Source: Clostridium beijerinckii (GTDB lineage: Bacteria; Bacillota; Clostridia; Clostridiales; Clostridiaceae). From it: DNA of 64,000 nucleotides. The notes under the pieces were generated by a model. The model was not told the origin of the DNA and searched no databases. It saw only the letters and a list, made by a program, of their open reading frames with translations. Location of the stretch: contig NZ_CP144906.1 in the NCBI RefSeq assembly GCF_036699995.1, positions 1,116,001-1,180,000 of the forward strand. Direction: 5' to 3'. Both the position numbers and the translations under genes were made by a program. Below, in pieces: positions 34,943-45,599 of the stretch (its first letter is position 1; each line of letters begins with the position of its first letter).

Positions 34943-36139
34943 ATGAAACTGTTAATTAAAAACGCGAGGATAGTAGATGTAACCCAAGATTTTATAGGCG
35001 ACATCTATATTAAGGACGGGATAATTGAAGAAATAGGGCAAAAGATCTTTAAGAAAGATGTAGAAATTATTGAGTGTGAAGGAAAGATCTTAATGCCATC
35101 ATTTATAGATACACATGCACATTTTAGAGATCCAGGTCTTACATGGAAGGAAGATATTGAAACAGGATCTAGAGCAGCACTAAAAGGTGGTTATACAGGA
35201 GTTTGCCTTATGGCAAATACAAATCCTATATGTTCATCAAAAAAGGTTCTAGAGTATGTAAGAAATAAATCTAAAGATATTAATTTAATAGATATTCATC
35301 AATGTTTATCAGTAACAAAGGATTTTGATGGAGTGACATTAACTCATTTAGAAGAGCTTTCAGGTGATAAGGAAATTAAAGCAATTTCAGATGATGGAGT
35401 TGGCATATCAAACTCCAATACAATGCTTGAAGCGATGGAAATTGCGAAGAAGAATAACTGGGTTATAATGTCTCATGCTGAAAGTCCTGAGTTCTCAAAA
35501 GTAGATATGAGGATAGCTGAGAATATGATGACAATAAGAGATGTAGAATTAGCTAAACTGAGTAAAGCTAGATTACACATGTGTCATGTCAGTACAAAGG
35601 AAGCCATAAAATGTATAATTGATGGGAAAGTGAGTGGCGCAAATATAACACTTGAGGTTACTCCCCACCATATTGGTCTAACAAGAGATATAAATGATTA
35701 TAGAGTAAATCCTCCAATTAGAGAAAAAGAGGATGTAGAGGCAATAATAAATGCTATAAAATTAGGTATGGTTGATACAATAGGAACGGACCATGCTCCA
35801 CATACAGCAGAGGAGAAGATGAAAGGTTCACCTGGAATGGTTGGAATAGAGACTGCATTTTCAATATGTTATACGAAATTAGTGAAAGAGAACAATATTT
35901 CACTAAATAAATTAAGTGAGCTTATGTCATATAATCCTGCAAAGCTTCTAGGAATGAATAAAGGAAAAATTAGCATTGGAGTAGAAGGGGATTTAGTTTT
36001 AGTTGATATTGATAAATGCCTAAAAGTGAATCCAGAAGAATTTGCATCAAAGGGTCGGAATACGCCATTTACAGGTATGGAATTCTACGGTGAAATTCTT
36101 ATGACAATAAAGGGTGGAGAAATTAAGTATACACATTAG
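34943..36139 (+). CDS. pyrC: Dihydroorotase
   Basis: A 398-residue class I (long, firmicute-type) amidohydrolase closing carbamoyl-aspartate to dihydroorotate. Metal ligands appear in [20 protein letters not shown] (HxH), in the VIMSHAES and LHMCHVST histidines, and in the catalytic GTDHAPHT. The usual bridging carboxylated lysine is likely the K in the TWKED context, as in Bacillus PyrC. RBS AAGAGGTG. It follows pyrI by 19 nt. A short hairpin repeat array begins right at its stop codon. Confidence 0.95.
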   Translation: MKLLIKNARIVDVTQDFIGDIYIKDGIIEEIGQKIFKKDVEIIECEGKILMPSFIDTHAHFRDPGLTWKEDIETGSRAALKGGYTGVCLMANTNPICSSKKVLEYVRNKSKDINLIDIHQCLSVTKDFDGVTLTHLEELSGDKEIKAISDDGVGISNSNTMLEAMEIAKKNNWVIMSHAESPEFSKVDMRIAENMMTIRDVELAKLSKARLHMCHVSTKEAIKCIIDGKVSGANITLEVTPHHIGLTRDINDYRVNPPIREKEDVEAIINAIKLGMVDTIGTDHAPHTAEEKMKGSPGMVGIETAFSICYTKLVKENNISLNKLSELMSYNPAKLLGMNKGKISIGVEGDLVLVDIDKCLKVNPEEFASKGRNTPFTGMEFYGEILMTIKGGEIKYTH

Positions 36140-36375
36140 AAAAAGGCGCGAAGCGCAATAAAGAACAGTCCACATTAGAAAAAGGCGCGAAGCGTAACAG
36201 ATAACATTTGATATTAAAAAAAGTGCGCAGCACAAAAGAGGACATTTTGTATTAAAAAAGCACACACATATGAAATATGAGAGAATCGCAATAAAGAACT
36301 TTTTGGTGAATTAAGAACATTTCATATCAAAAAAAGCGTACAGCTCGATAAAGAACTTTTAAGCGCAACTATGAT
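36131..36375. repeat. Degenerate hairpin repeat array between pyrC and pyrF
   Basis: Five to seven diverged units of about 35-40 bp share the pattern cattagaaaaaggcgcgaagcg then aataaagaac. The first two (36131 and 36170) are nearly identical in their first 24 bases. Later ones (about 36205, 36243, 36318) vary. Each holds a mini-hairpin such as gcgc-gaa-gcgc, gtgcgcagcac or gcgtacagctc. It splits the operon between pyrC and pyrF. The remaining 150 bp to pyrF have no gene. Confidence 0.7.
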
Positions 36376-36536
36376 TATAAATTAGGAAGCGGACACGTGT
36401 AAAATAAGAGTGGCTTAAATAATATCATAAGTAAAAAATAGAGAACATAATTAGGAAAATTATAAGATATGAGTCCCTAAAGGAATTAATTGTGAATTCT
36501 GACTGCGGACTAAATAGGGTTGGAGGGAGATTTGAA

Positions 36537-37409
36537 ATGACAAATTACATAATTGATAAATTATACAATAGAGTTGAAGAAAGAGGAGTAGTTTGTGTAG
36601 GGTTGGATACTGCATTAAGCTATATTCCAGATCATATAAAAGAAGGCAGAACTGACAGTGAAGCTATCTTTGAATTCAATAAACAAATAATAGATGCGAC
36701 ATGTGATGTATCAGCATGCTTTAAGGTGCAGATTGCTTACTATGAAGCATTAGGATTAGAAGGATTAATTGCCTATAAAAAGACTTTAGATTATTTAAGA
36801 GAGAAAGATGAAATTATAATAGCTGATATTAAAAGAGGCGATATAGCAGCGACAGCAACTATGTACGCAAAGGCTCATTTTGAAGGGGACTTTGAGGCAG
36901 ATTTTATAACGCTAAGTCCATATATGGGAATGGATAGTATTGAACCATACTTGCCTTATTTAGAAAAGGGAAGTAAAGGTGTGTTTAGCTTAGTAAGAAC
37001 TTCAAATCCAGGTGCAGAAGATATTGAGTATCTAGATACTACTGGAGATAAGAAAGTTTACGAAGTTGTAGCAGATAAAATAACTGAAATGGGGAAAAAC
37101 TATACTGGAAATTGTGGATATACTGCGATAGGAGGAGTTATAGGTTGTACTTATGTTGAAGAAGGAAAGAAAATAAGATCAAATTATAGCAATATGTTTT
37201 TCCTAATACCTGGATATGGTGCACAAGGCGGGAAAGCTGAAGATGTTGCACTATATTTAAACAATGGAAATGGTGGGGTTGTAAATTCTTCAAGAGGAAT
37301 ACTCCTTGCTTACAAAAAAGAAAATAGAGAAAAAGAGTTTGCTTTATGCGCTAGAGAAGAAGCAATAAAGATGAGAGATGCAATAAGAGAAGCAGTGAAG
37401 AACGTATAA
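36537..37409 (+). CDS. pyrF: Orotidine-5'-phosphate decarboxylase (type 2)
   Basis: A 290-residue OMP decarboxylase of the longer type 2 group. [15 protein letters not shown] at the N-terminus is followed by the catalytic [19 protein letters not shown] (the D-x-K-x-x-D charge network) and a C-terminal phosphate-binding [10 protein letters not shown]. It carries out the final step to UMP. The ATG at 36537 sits 8 nt after GGAGGGAG. The frame extends back to a GTG at 36492 but that part lacks a site. It is 397 bp from pyrC, the widest gap in the operon, so an extra internal promoter is possible. Confidence 0.94.
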   Translation: MTNYIIDKLYNRVEERGVVCVGLDTALSYIPDHIKEGRTDSEAIFEFNKQIIDATCDVSACFKVQIAYYEALGLEGLIAYKKTLDYLREKDEIIIADIKRGDIAATATMYAKAHFEGDFEADFITLSPYMGMDSIEPYLPYLEKGSKGVFSLVRTSNPGAEDIEYLDTTGDKKVYEVVADKITEMGKNYTGNCGYTAIGGVIGCTYVEEGKKIRSNYSNMFFLIPGYGAQGGKAEDVALYLNNGNGGVVNSSRGILLAYKKENREKEFALCAREEAIKMRDAIREAVKNV

Positions 37410-37444
37410 ATTTTATATTAAAGATAACTTAAGGAGGCAGGGTT

Positions 37445-38188
37445 ATGGCTATAACTTACAGAAATGCAAAAGTAGTTTCAAATAAGGAAATCTCGAAAGA
37501 TATATATAAATTAGTAGTAGAAGATGATGCAGAAATAAAGGCAGGTCAATTTTATATGTTAAAACTAAATGGTGCAACATTTCTGCCAAGACCAATAAGT
37601 ATATGTGAAAAATTTGAGAATAAACTAACATTTTTATATGCTGTTGTAGGAAACGGAACTAAAGAATTTACAAAGCTAAAAGAAGATGATCAAATAAGCT
37701 TAACAGGGCCTCTTGGAAATGGGTTTGATTTAGAGAAAGAATATAACAAGGTAGCACTAGTTTCAGGGGGAATTGGAACAGCACCAATGCTTGAACTAGC
37801 AAAGAAATTAAGAAAGAAAAATCCAGATCAAAAGATAGATCTTTATGCAGGATTCAGAGATGATGTTTACTTAATAGATGAGTTAAAGGAATACGTAAAT
37901 GAAGTTTATATATCTACAAACACTGGAAAACATGGTCATAAAGGATTTGTTACTGAAATTCTAAAACCAGAAGATTACGATACAGTTTTATGCTGCGGAC
38001 CAGAGATTATGATGAAAAAAGTTATAGATATGTGCAAAGAAAAGAATGTGGCGGTTTATGTATCTATGGAAAAGCATATGGCATGTGGAGTGGGTGCATG
38101 TTTAGTATGTACTTGTAAAACAAAAGATGGACATAAGAGAACGTGTAAAGATGGTCCAATATTTGATGGATACTATGTTGAACTATAA
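37445..38188 (+). CDS. pyrK: Dihydroorotate dehydrogenase electron-transfer subunit
   Basis: A 247-residue FAD and [2Fe-2S] subunit linking class 1B dihydroorotate dehydrogenase to NAD. The FAD-binding RPISICE and the NAD-domain GGIGTAPMLELAKKL are clear. The C-terminal cluster ligands appear as MACGVGACLVCTCKTKDGHKRTCKDGP (four Cys). RBS AAGGAGG, spacing 9. Followed by pyrD 21 nt later, as in other Firmicutes where PyrK and PyrDB form a heterotetramer. Confidence 0.95.
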   Translation: MAITYRNAKVVSNKEISKDIYKLVVEDDAEIKAGQFYMLKLNGATFLPRPISICEKFENKLTFLYAVVGNGTKEFTKLKEDDQISLTGPLGNGFDLEKEYNKVALVSGGIGTAPMLELAKKLRKKNPDQKIDLYAGFRDDVYLIDELKEYVNEVYISTNTGKHGHKGFVTEILKPEDYDTVLCCGPEIMMKKVIDMCKEKNVAVYVSMEKHMACGVGACLVCTCKTKDGHKRTCKDGPIFDGYYVEL

Positions 38189-38209
38189 TAACCAAAGGAG
38201 AAGAAGAAT

Positions 38210-39106
38210 ATGATGAAAGTAACTATTAATAACGTAGAATTTAAAAATCCTGTAATAGCAGCATCGGGAACCTTTGGTTTTGGTGAGGAATTTAATAATT
38301 TTTATGATGTTGGAATTCTTGGTGGAATATCTTCAAAAGGGCTTACAATAAACCCCAAGCAAGGAAATGAAGGGATAAGAGTATATGAAACACCATCAGG
38401 AATGATGAATTCAGTAGGATTACAAAATCCAGGAATGGATGCATTTATAGAAAATGAGCTTCCGAAAATGAGAAAGTACGGAACTAATGTTATAGCAAAT
38501 ATTGGGGGAGGATGCTTGGAAGACTATGAAGCTGCTGTAAGGAAAATTGATAGCAGTGATGTTGACATGATTGAACTTAATATTTCCTGCCCAAATGTAA
38601 AGCATGGTGGTATGGCTTTTGGGATTAAGTCAAAAGTAGCATATGATGTGGTTAGAGAAATTAAAGCCATGACTAAGAAGCCGTTGATGGTTAAATTATC
38701 TCCTAATGCAGAAGATATAGTAGATATGGCTGTAAAGTGCCAGGAAGCAGGAGCGGACTCTATATCATTAATAAATACCTTAAAAGGGATGGCTATAGAT
38801 GTATATAAAAGAAAGCCGGTATTTAATAATATAACTGCAGGTCTTTCAGGGCCAGCTGTAAAACCAATTGCTCTTAGAATGGTTTATGAAGTGGCTAAGG
38901 CTATAGATATTCCAGTAATAGGACTTGGAGGAATATCAAGTGGTAAAGATGCCATAGAATTTATGATGGCAGGAGCTAGAGCAGTACAGATAGGAACGAT
39001 TAATTTTGTAAATCCTATGGCAGGGAAAGAAATAGTTGAGGAAATGGAAAGTTTCTTGAAGGAACAAGGAATTAAGGATATTAACGAGATTATAGGAATA
39101 ATATAA
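38210..39106 (+). CDS. pyrD: Dihydroorotate dehydrogenase, NAD-dependent catalytic subunit (class 1B)
   Basis: A 298-residue FMN flavoprotein (TIM barrel) oxidising dihydroorotate to orotate. Motifs: [15 protein letters not shown] at the start, the catalytic-cysteine loop [27 protein letters not shown], and the FMN phosphate site [26 protein letters not shown]. The cysteine base (rather than serine) marks class 1. Pairing with pyrK indicates class 1B with NAD as acceptor, which suits an anaerobe. Two tandem ATGs (38210 and 38213) follow AAAGGAG, and either may be used. Confidence 0.95.
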   Translation: MMKVTINNVEFKNPVIAASGTFGFGEEFNNFYDVGILGGISSKGLTINPKQGNEGIRVYETPSGMMNSVGLQNPGMDAFIENELPKMRKYGTNVIANIGGGCLEDYEAAVRKIDSSDVDMIELNISCPNVKHGGMAFGIKSKVAYDVVREIKAMTKKPLMVKLSPNAEDIVDMAVKCQEAGADSISLINTLKGMAIDVYKRKPVFNNITAGLSGPAVKPIALRMVYEVAKAIDIPVIGLGGISSGKDAIEFMMAGARAVQIGTINFVNPMAGKEIVEEMESFLKEQGIKDINEIIGII

Positions 39107-39198
39107 ATAGATTATAGATCCTAATTACTAATAATGAAAAATAAGCAACTGATAAGTGAATATTAATAATTACAAAGTAGATATTGGAGGAATTTTAA

Positions 39199-39873
39199 AT
39201 GAAGGCGTACAAGAAAGAATTTATAGATTTTATGATAGAATGTGGAGTACTTACATTTGGAGATTTTGTTACTAAGAGTGGAAGAAGGACTCCGTTCTTT
39301 GTTAATACAGGAAATTATCAAACAGGAAGCCAATTAAAAAGACTTGGAGAATTTTATGCAGAGGCAATAAAAGAAAACTTTGGAGATGATTATGATGTAT
39401 TATTTGGGCCTGCATACAAAGGAATTCCTCTAAGCGTTACAACATCTATTGCTTTGTCTAGCTCATTTGATATTGATGTAAGATATTGCTCAAATAGAAA
39501 AGAAGTAAAAGATCATGGAGATACAGGAATTCTTTTGGGAAGTAAATTAAATGATGGAGATAAAGTATTAATAGTTGAAGATGTTACAACAGCAGGAACA
39601 TCAATTTACGAAACTATGCCTATCTTAAAAAGCCAAGCAGATGTTAATGTTAAAGGTCTTATAATATCAGTAGATAGAATGGAAAGAGGGCAAGGAGAGC
39701 AATCAGCTCTAGCAGAAATTAGAGAAAAATTTGGATTTAAAACTTGTGCTATAGTTACAATGGCGGAAGTTATAGAATACTTATACAATAAAGAGATTAA
39801 CGGAACTATACTTATAACAGACGAAGTTAAAGGTAGAATTGAAGAATATTACGGACAATATGGTGCAAAGTAA
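39199..39873 (+). CDS. pyrE: Orotate phosphoribosyltransferase
   Basis: A 224-residue PRTase joining orotate to PRPP to give OMP. The PRPP-binding motif VLIVEDVTTAGTSI is present, with the SGRRTPFFVNTG region and the flexible-loop RKEVKDHGDTG. RBS TGGAGGA, spacing 8. Last gene of the pyr operon, separated from pyrD by 92 bp. The paired palindromes that follow would form the 3' end of the transcript. Substrate loops are complete and the length is standard for the OPRT subgroup of Clostridia. Confidence 0.95.
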   Translation: MKAYKKEFIDFMIECGVLTFGDFVTKSGRRTPFFVNTGNYQTGSQLKRLGEFYAEAIKENFGDDYDVLFGPAYKGIPLSVTTSIALSSSFDIDVRYCSNRKEVKDHGDTGILLGSKLNDGDKVLIVEDVTTAGTSIYETMPILKSQADVNVKGLIISVDRMERGQGEQSALAEIREKFGFKTCAIVTMAEVIEYLYNKEINGTILITDEVKGRIEEYYGQYGAK

Positions 39874-39887
39874 AATTATTGCGAAGC

Positions 39888-40078
39888 ACTCGAAATATAA
39901 AAATACTTGCAATTTCATGAATTTTTAAGTTTACTGCTAAGCAACTGAAACGGAATATATGCGTTTGCTCCGGTTCCTTGAAGATTTCGCAAAAACATAT
40001 ATTCCATTTCTGATATTTAGCGTAAATTCAAAGTAATGCATATTTAAGCAAGTATTTTTATATTTCTTTGGCTAGCAA
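39888..40078 (+). repeat. Palindromic repeat family, copy D (core-less)
   Basis: Three nested arm pairs. The outer pair is cgaaatataaaaatacttgc with gcaagtatttttatatttc. The second is taagtttactgctaa with ttagcgtaaattcaa. The inner is gaaacggaatatatgcg with aaacatatattccatttc. The same arms in the same order are found in copy F after ldh. Copy D runs from gaagatttcgc directly to aaaaacatatattcc and has no core. Confidence 0.78.
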
Positions 40079-40200
40079 TACATTTGGTATAACGCATATA
40101 AACTTTAGAGTATAAATTAATTGACATTTTTAATTCCTATTTAATATAGGAGGTATTGTAATTTCTTTAAGATACTATTTGTTAAGTATATATTGTAACA

Positions 40201-40412
40201 GCAGAACAAAGAAATAGAATACATATATGTGGAGCAGGCATTGAAAAATAAGCTGCTGGAATATCTTAATGGTAAGTTGTTCCACTTTCGCTTGTCCTGT
40301 GCTTGTCACAGGAGCATGCAGAAGTGGTGCAACTTTCTATTTAGATATTCCCAGAGAAATTTTTCACAGTCCTGAGGAACATATATGTATTCTATTTCGG
40401 GTGTTCATTGCT
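40201..40412 (-). repeat. Palindromic repeat family, copy E (core-containing)
   Basis: The outer arms gaaatagaatacatatatgt (40211-40230) and acatatatgtattctatttc pair perfectly. Read on the minus strand the core has gactgtgaaaaatttc, gttgcaccacttctgcatgc, a cctgtgacaagcacagg mini-hairpin, aagtggaacaac and aatgcctgc. It is inverted relative to copy D, 120 bp away. Confidence 0.78.
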
Positions 40413-40454
40413 TCACATTAAGTTGTGATCAAATACATTTACAAGGAGGGAAAG

Positions 40455-41216
40455 ATGAATATTTTAATTACTAACGACGATGGAATAAATGCACCAGGAA
40501 TAATTGCTTTAGCTAAGGAAATTTCTAAGGAGAATAAGGTTATAATTGTTGCACCAAAGGATCAAAAAAGCGCTTCTAGCCATTCAATATCTATTCATAG
40601 TCCGATTAAAATCAAAGAAGAATTTATTGAAGGCTTAGATTGCAAGGCTTATAGTGTGGTGGGAACGCCTGCTGATTGTACTCAAGTTGGGTTATCTTTT
40701 TTGAAAGAGAATATAGATCTTGTAATATCTGGAATAAATAAGGGACCAAATGTAGGGACTGATATTTTATATTCAGGTACGGTATCGGCAGCAATAGAAG
40801 GAACCATATATGGAATTCCATCAATTGCGGTTTCAATGGATGTTGAATATGGGAAAGATGATGAGGATTATTCTAAGGCTGTAAAATGGGCGATAAAAGT
40901 TTTAAATATTGCAAAGAAAGAATACTTAAAAAGTGATGTAGTATTAAATCTTAATATTCCAAATTTTAATGAAAGAGATATAAAGGGCATCAAAGTCTGT
41001 AAGATTGGAAGGTCCACATATAAAACAGAATATATACTTTTAGAAAGTAATGAAGAAGGTGACTTGTATACAACGAAAGGAACAAGAAATGCTATCAAGG
41101 AAGAAGAAAGTGATTTATATTATCTATCTCAAGGATATGTTACATTAACACCGCTTCATTTTGATTTTACTAATTTTGCAATATTAAGTGATGTTACGAA
41201 AATATTTGAAAAATAA
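40455..41216 (+). CDS. surE: 5'/3'-nucleotidase SurE
   Basis: A 253-residue metal-dependent nucleoside-monophosphate phosphatase important in stationary-phase survival. The N-terminal metal motif ILITNDDGINAPGI, the SGINKGPNVGTDILYSGTVSAAIEG loop and VVGTPADCTQ are intact. The ATG at 40455 follows AGGAGGG by 5 nt. An upstream in-frame ATG (40425) lacks a site. It lies right after the palindrome pair and shares a bidirectional terminator with the convergent gene at 41249. Confidence 0.94.
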   Translation: MNILITNDDGINAPGIIALAKEISKENKVIIVAPKDQKSASSHSISIHSPIKIKEEFIEGLDCKAYSVVGTPADCTQVGLSFLKENIDLVISGINKGPNVGTDILYSGTVSAAIEGTIYGIPSIAVSMDVEYGKDDEDYSKAVKWAIKVLNIAKKEYLKSDVVLNLNIPNFNERDIKGIKVCKIGRSTYKTEYILLESNEEGDLYTTKGTRNAIKEEESDLYYLSQGYVTLTPLHFDFTNFAILSDVTKIFEK

Positions 41217-41250
41217 AGGCTTGTCATATGAATGGCAAGCCTTCTGTATT
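41216..41250. terminator. Bidirectional terminator
   Basis: An 8-bp stem aaggcttg/caagcctt (41216-41223 and 41236-41243) overlaps the surE stop codon. The flanks are T-rich on the plus side and A-rich on the other. Confidence 0.8.
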
Positions 41251-42631
41251 ACTTATTTATAAGTTTATCAATATGAACGGTAGTATAATCATTATCTTTA
41301 AGTGCTTTTACTATTTGTTGCAAAGGTGAACGTGCATCATAATTCACGTTAAGTGTGTTTCCATTTAGGTTAAAGTTTATATAATCTATTTCTATAGATG
41401 GATGATAATAAAAGCTATTAAGCGTATCAGCATCTCCTTCATTAATAGTATTTACCATACGAGTTGTATCTGTTGATGGATCAGCTATACGACCTAATGG
41501 AGTTGGGACAAATAAGTGAGAATCATCTGGCTTATATATGTTCTTTTTTGTATAATCATATGGCTCGTATATGAACTGAAAATATTCACTAATTATTTTC
41601 TTTTGTTGCTCAGTATCTCTGTAATGAGGGCTTTCGTAATACGAGATAGGAATGTTTAGAGCACTTGCAGTATCTATACCTTTTTCGATTACTGCTCTAG
41701 TCTCAGCCTCTGTACTATTTACGTCTTTAGACATTTCTTCACCAGTTCCACTCGCATCATTGCCAGATTGATGGGTATATCCGTGTAAACCTATTTCTCC
41801 GCCTTTATTAAGAGCATAATCTAATACATTTATAAATCCTACATTTACAATGTTATCATTCGTCAACAAATCATTATCAAAATTTGCTGAAGGAACTACA
41901 AATCTAGGTATCCATGAAATATGAAATTTTAGTCCTTGGGAAAATAGCAAATTAGCCATTATCTTTATTTTTGTTTGATTCTTATCTACAACATTTGTAT
42001 AACCGCAACCAAAATCTTCAAAACGTATTAAACCAATTTTATCGCTATATAGTATAGCTGAATCTTCTGGTTCCTTTACATCGTTAGGTATTAAACTTAT
42101 ATTTTTGTTCTGAAAGTCAAATACGGCAAATAAATCAAAAATCTCTTCTATATCTGAAATTGAAATATAATAGCTTCCATTATTGTTAAGTAAGTTACCA
42201 CGAAGAGTACCCTTTCTAGAATTCTTTTCATAAGTGGTTTCATTTAATAAAATTTTATTACTATCATTGTATATTGATATGGAATTATTAGAAGTATCTA
42301 AAGTATAATTAAGTTTACTGCAAATAAAAGTTAGTGGTAAATAATATCTTTGGGCTTTTAGCAGCATTGGAACATTAGTTAGATTTCCTGTATTCAAAAT
42401 ATTTAGGGTTACATCATTTACCTTTGTTACAGGCTTGTCTGAAAATTTAATTTTGGGTGTATATGTACTTTTAAATTTTTCCTCTGGTAACATACTTGAG
42501 TATAATGTTTTATTAATAATAGTTAGATTCTTTCTAAAAAAATTAAAATAAGAAAGAACTTGATATAATATAAAGACAGATAGAGCTATTGATAAAAAAG
42601 AAAATAAAGATAGTTTAGCATTCCTTTGCAT
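41249..42631 (-). CDS. DUF2334-type polysaccharide deacetylase-like protein, membrane-anchored
   Basis: A 460-residue protein. There is an N-terminal signal anchor (about 10-28, LFSFLSIALSVFILYQVLSYF), a middle region resembling a copper-amine-oxidase-N-like stalk (VTLNILNTGNLTNVPMLLKAQRYYLPLTFI...GSYYISISDIEEIFDL), and a C-terminal NodB-like TIM-barrel domain of the DUF2334 type. The latter has IGLIRFEDFGCGY, LKFHISWIPRF, GGEIGLHGYTHQ (metal-like H) and YESPHYRDTE. It may remodel surface glycans, with substrate unknown. The ATG at 42631 is chosen for the AAAGGGGAG site 9 nt upstream. The frame continues 11 codons further without one. Confidence 0.75.
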   Translation of the reverse strand: MQRNAKLSLFSFLSIALSVFILYQVLSYFNFFRKNLTIINKTLYSSMLPEEKFKSTYTPKIKFSDKPVTKVNDVTLNILNTGNLTNVPMLLKAQRYYLPLTFICSKLNYTLDTSNNSISIYNDSNKILLNETTYEKNSRKGTLRGNLLNNNGSYYISISDIEEIFDLFAVFDFQNKNISLIPNDVKEPEDSAILYSDKIGLIRFEDFGCGYTNVVDKNQTKIKIMANLLFSQGLKFHISWIPRFVVPSANFDNDLLTNDNIVNVGFINVLDYALNKGGEIGLHGYTHQSGNDASGTGEEMSKDVNSTEAETRAVIEKGIDTASALNIPISYYESPHYRDTEQQKKIISEYFQFIYEPYDYTKKNIYKPDDSHLFVPTPLGRIADPSTDTTRMVNTINEGDADTLNSFYYHPSIEIDYINFNLNGNTLNVNYDARSPLQQIVKALKDNDYTTVHIDKLINK

Positions 42632-43186
42632 ATGTTTTCTCCCCTTTGAATTATGTATAAACAATATTGTAACAAAATTATATCATTATTTTGTGTCAAT
42701 TATTTTGTACAAATGTTAAATTTATGTTAGAAATTCTAAAAAAAGTTGACAAAGAAAACTTTTTAGTATAGTTTTATAGCCTCATAAGTTTAAACTGTGA
42801 AATTCAGAAATGGATTTTAAAAGGTTAAAGAATATTTGAAATTTATAAACGCAAATAATAGCATGTTTAAAACGTTTTCTAATAATACTAATATGTTAAT
42901 AGAAATTGATTTATACACCTAAAGAAAAAATATAACAGATTTAAGAAATGGTAAAGGTTATGAAATTAACAGTATAGTAATCTAGAGATAAATGAATCAA
43001 TAACTTGAGTTATTTATCAATAATATTTTTCATAAATTAAAGATACTATCTTAATTAGTGATAAGTGAAAAGTTAAAAGGGAGGATTTTAGAAGTATTAT
43101 TTTATGAAAAGCCTATGGCTTTTCTTCACTGCCAATAGTTTTATTGACAAAAAGTGAAATTAATTACTAATTGATAAAAGATATCA
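42632..43186. other. AT-rich divergent intergenic region
   Basis: 555 bp between the divergent DUF2334 and pflB genes. Seen: TTGACA at 42746 with only a poor -10, a palindrome taaaacgtttt-like at 42867-42878 that loosely resembles a CcpA cre box, and a hairpin gaaaagcc-tat-ggcttttc (43104-43122). No coding frame is credible. Confidence 0.4.
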
Positions 43187-43215
43187 TTGACATGCCTTTG
43201 ATTAAAGTATACAAT
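43187..43215 (+). promoter_or_regulatory. Promoter of pflB (first copy)
   Basis: TTGACA (43187-43192), a 17-bp spacer and TACAAT (43210-43215), 67 bp before the start codon. The leader is short and carries no riboswitch, unlike the second pflB. Confidence 0.75.
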
Positions 43216-43282
43216 AATGGTATGAATTAATTGATTAAAAATTAACAAAGTTTTTAATCAAAAGTATAAAGGAGGAAAACTA

Positions 43283-45514
43283 ATGTTTAAACAATGGGAT
43301 GGATTTAAAAACGGAACATGGCAAGAGAGTATTGACGTAAGAAACTTTATACAAAAAAATTATAAGTTATATGAAGGAGATTCAACTTTCCTAGAAGATA
43401 AAACTGAAAAAACAAGTAAAGTATGGGCGAGAGCTTATGAATTAATAGTAGAAGAAGTTAAAAAAGGAATTATAGATGTAGCAACTGATAGAGTATCAGG
43501 AATAGATAACTATGAACCTGGATATATAGATAAAGATAACGAAGTTATAGTTGGGCTTCAAACAGATGCACCACTTAAGAGAATAGTAAATCCATTTGGT
43601 GGAATGAGAATGGTTCAAAGCTCTTTAAAAGAATATGGATATGAGTTAGATAAAAATATCGAAGAGTATTTTCCTAAGTATAGAAAGACTCACAACGAAG
43701 GTGTATTTGATGCGTATACAAAAGAAATAAGGGCAGCAAGAAGTGCTGGACTATTAACCGGCCTACCAGATGCGTACGGTAGAGGAAGAATAATAGGTGA
43801 TTATAGAAGAGTAGCTCTTTATGGTATAGATTACTTAATAGAAGAAAAGAAAAAGGATCTTGATAATCTAAATGGTGATATGCTTGATGAATTGGTAAGA
43901 AAAAGAGAAGAAGTTTCAATGCAGATCAGAGCTTTAGGCGAAGTAAAATCAATGGCAGCAAAATATGGAATTGATATATCTAAGCCAGCATCAAATGCAA
44001 GAGAAGCAGCACAACATTTATACTTTGGTTACTTAGCAGGAATTAAGGAAAACAATGGAGCTGCAACATCATTTGGAAGAACTTCAACTTTCTTAGATAT
44101 TTATATTGAAAGGGATTTAGAAGCCGGATTAATTACAGAAAAAGAAGCTCAAGAAATAGTTGATCAATTAATCATAAAGTTAAGATTGGTTAGACACTTA
44201 AGAACTCCAGAATATAATGAATTATTTGGAGGGGACCCAACTTGGGTAACTGAGTCAATTGGCGGTATAGGTATAAACGGGAAGCCTCTTGTTACTAAGA
44301 ATTCATTTAGATATCTTCATACATTAATAAATTTAGGAACATCAGCAGAGCCAAACTTAACAGTTTTATGGTCAGATAAACTTCCAGAAAACTTTAAGAA
44401 ATATTGTGCAGAAATCTCAATAAAGACAGATTCGATTCAATATGAAAATGATGAAGTTATGAGACCAGTTTATGGAGATGATTATGCTATAGCTTGTTGC
44501 GTATCAGCTATGAAGGTTGGTAAACAAATGCAGTTCTTTGGAGCTAGAGCAAATATAGCTAAATCACTTTTATATGCTATAAATGGTGGAGTAGATGAAT
44601 TAAAAGGTATTAAGGTAGTACCAGGAATTGAAAAACTTACAGACGAAGAGATTCTTGATTTTAATAAAGTAAAAGCAAATTACTTTAAAGTATTAGAATA
44701 TGTAGCAAAAGTTTATGTAGATACAATGAACATAATTCACTTTATGCATGATAAATACGCTTATGAGGCAAGTCAAATGGCTCTTCATGATACAGCAGTG
44801 GAAAGATTAATGGCATTTGGTATTGCAGGCCTTTCAGTAGCTATAGATTCATTATCAGCTATAAAATATGCAAAAGTTAAACCAATTAGAAATGAAGAAG
44901 GTATAACTGTAGATTTTGAAGTTGAAGGAGATTTTCCTAAATACGGAAATGATGATGACAGAGCAGATGATTTGGGTGTAGAATTAGTAACTAAATTCTC
45001 AAATGAGCTTAAGAAACATCCACTATACAGAAATGCAAAACATACATTATCAGCGCTAACAATAACATCAAATGTAATGTATGGTAAAAAGACAGGAACA
45101 ACACCGGATGGAAGAAAGAAAGGTGAACCTTTAGCGCCAGGAGCAAATCCAATGCATGGAAGAGATATTAATGGAGCATTAGCATCACTTAACTCAGTAG
45201 CTAAAATACCATATAATGAAATTTGCCAAGACGGTGTATCTAATACATTCTCAATCGTTCCAGATGCACTTGGAAAAAATGAAGATCAAAAGATTAATAA
45301 CCTAGTTGCAATATTAGATGGATATTTCACTCAAGGAGCTCATCATCTAAATGTTAATGTTCTTAACAGACAAACATTAATAGATGCAATGGAAAATCCA
45401 GATAAGTATCCAACACTTACAATAAGAGTTTCAGGATATGCTGTTAACTTTAGCAGATTATCAAAAGAACAACAATTAGAAGTTATAAGCAGAACATTCC
45501 ATGAGAGCATCTAA
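43283..45514 (+). CDS. pflB: Pyruvate formate-lyase, copy 1
   Basis: A 743-residue glycyl-radical enzyme splitting pyruvate with CoA into acetyl-CoA and formate. The catalytic pair C405-C406 is in [13 protein letters not shown], and the radical glycine G718 is in [13 protein letters not shown], 25 residues from the end. The start follows AAAGGAGG by 7 nt. It is followed by a terminator, then pflA for its activating enzyme. It is almost identical in protein to the copy at 47022, but the DNA identity is patchy. Formate can feed 10-formyl-THF synthesis as well as being a fermentation product. Confidence 0.97.
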   Translation: MFKQWDGFKNGTWQESIDVRNFIQKNYKLYEGDSTFLEDKTEKTSKVWARAYELIVEEVKKGIIDVATDRVSGIDNYEPGYIDKDNEVIVGLQTDAPLKRIVNPFGGMRMVQSSLKEYGYELDKNIEEYFPKYRKTHNEGVFDAYTKEIRAARSAGLLTGLPDAYGRGRIIGDYRRVALYGIDYLIEEKKKDLDNLNGDMLDELVRKREEVSMQIRALGEVKSMAAKYGIDISKPASNAREAAQHLYFGYLAGIKENNGAATSFGRTSTFLDIYIERDLEAGLITEKEAQEIVDQLIIKLRLVRHLRTPEYNELFGGDPTWVTESIGGIGINGKPLVTKNSFRYLHTLINLGTSAEPNLTVLWSDKLPENFKKYCAEISIKTDSIQYENDEVMRPVYGDDYAIACCVSAMKVGKQMQFFGARANIAKSLLYAINGGVDELKGIKVVPGIEKLTDEEILDFNKVKANYFKVLEYVAKVYVDTMNIIHFMHDKYAYEASQMALHDTAVERLMAFGIAGLSVAIDSLSAIKYAKVKPIRNEEGITVDFEVEGDFPKYGNDDDRADDLGVELVTKFSNELKKHPLYRNAKHTLSALTITSNVMYGKKTGTTPDGRKKGEPLAPGANPMHGRDINGALASLNSVAKIPYNEICQDGVSNTFSIVPDALGKNEDQKINNLVAILDGYFTQGAHHLNVNVLNRQTLIDAMENPDKYPTLTIRVSGYAVNFSRLSKEQQLEVISRTFHESI

Positions 45515-45567
45515 TGAGAAGTACGGTAATGTATATTAGTTAAGGATTACTATAAAATAAGTTTTTG

Positions 45568-45599
45568 GAAGAAGGGGAAGGTGAACTTTCCCTTCTTTT
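45568..45599 (+). terminator. Terminator of pflB copy 1
   Basis: A GA-rich stem (gaagaaggggaag with ctttcccttctt) with a short loop and terminal Ts. The following 250 bp to pflA are AT-rich, with a TATAAT at 45828-45833 as possible pflA -10. Confidence 0.75.

Noticed and set aside
36131..36375. Possible CRISPR array or coding repeat
   Set aside because: Units are degenerate, there are no unique spacers, and stops occur in all frames.
42867..42880. CcpA cre site upstream of pflB copy 1
   Set aside because: It has the AAAACGTTTT palindrome but lacks the TG...CA ends of the cre consensus, so not called as a site.
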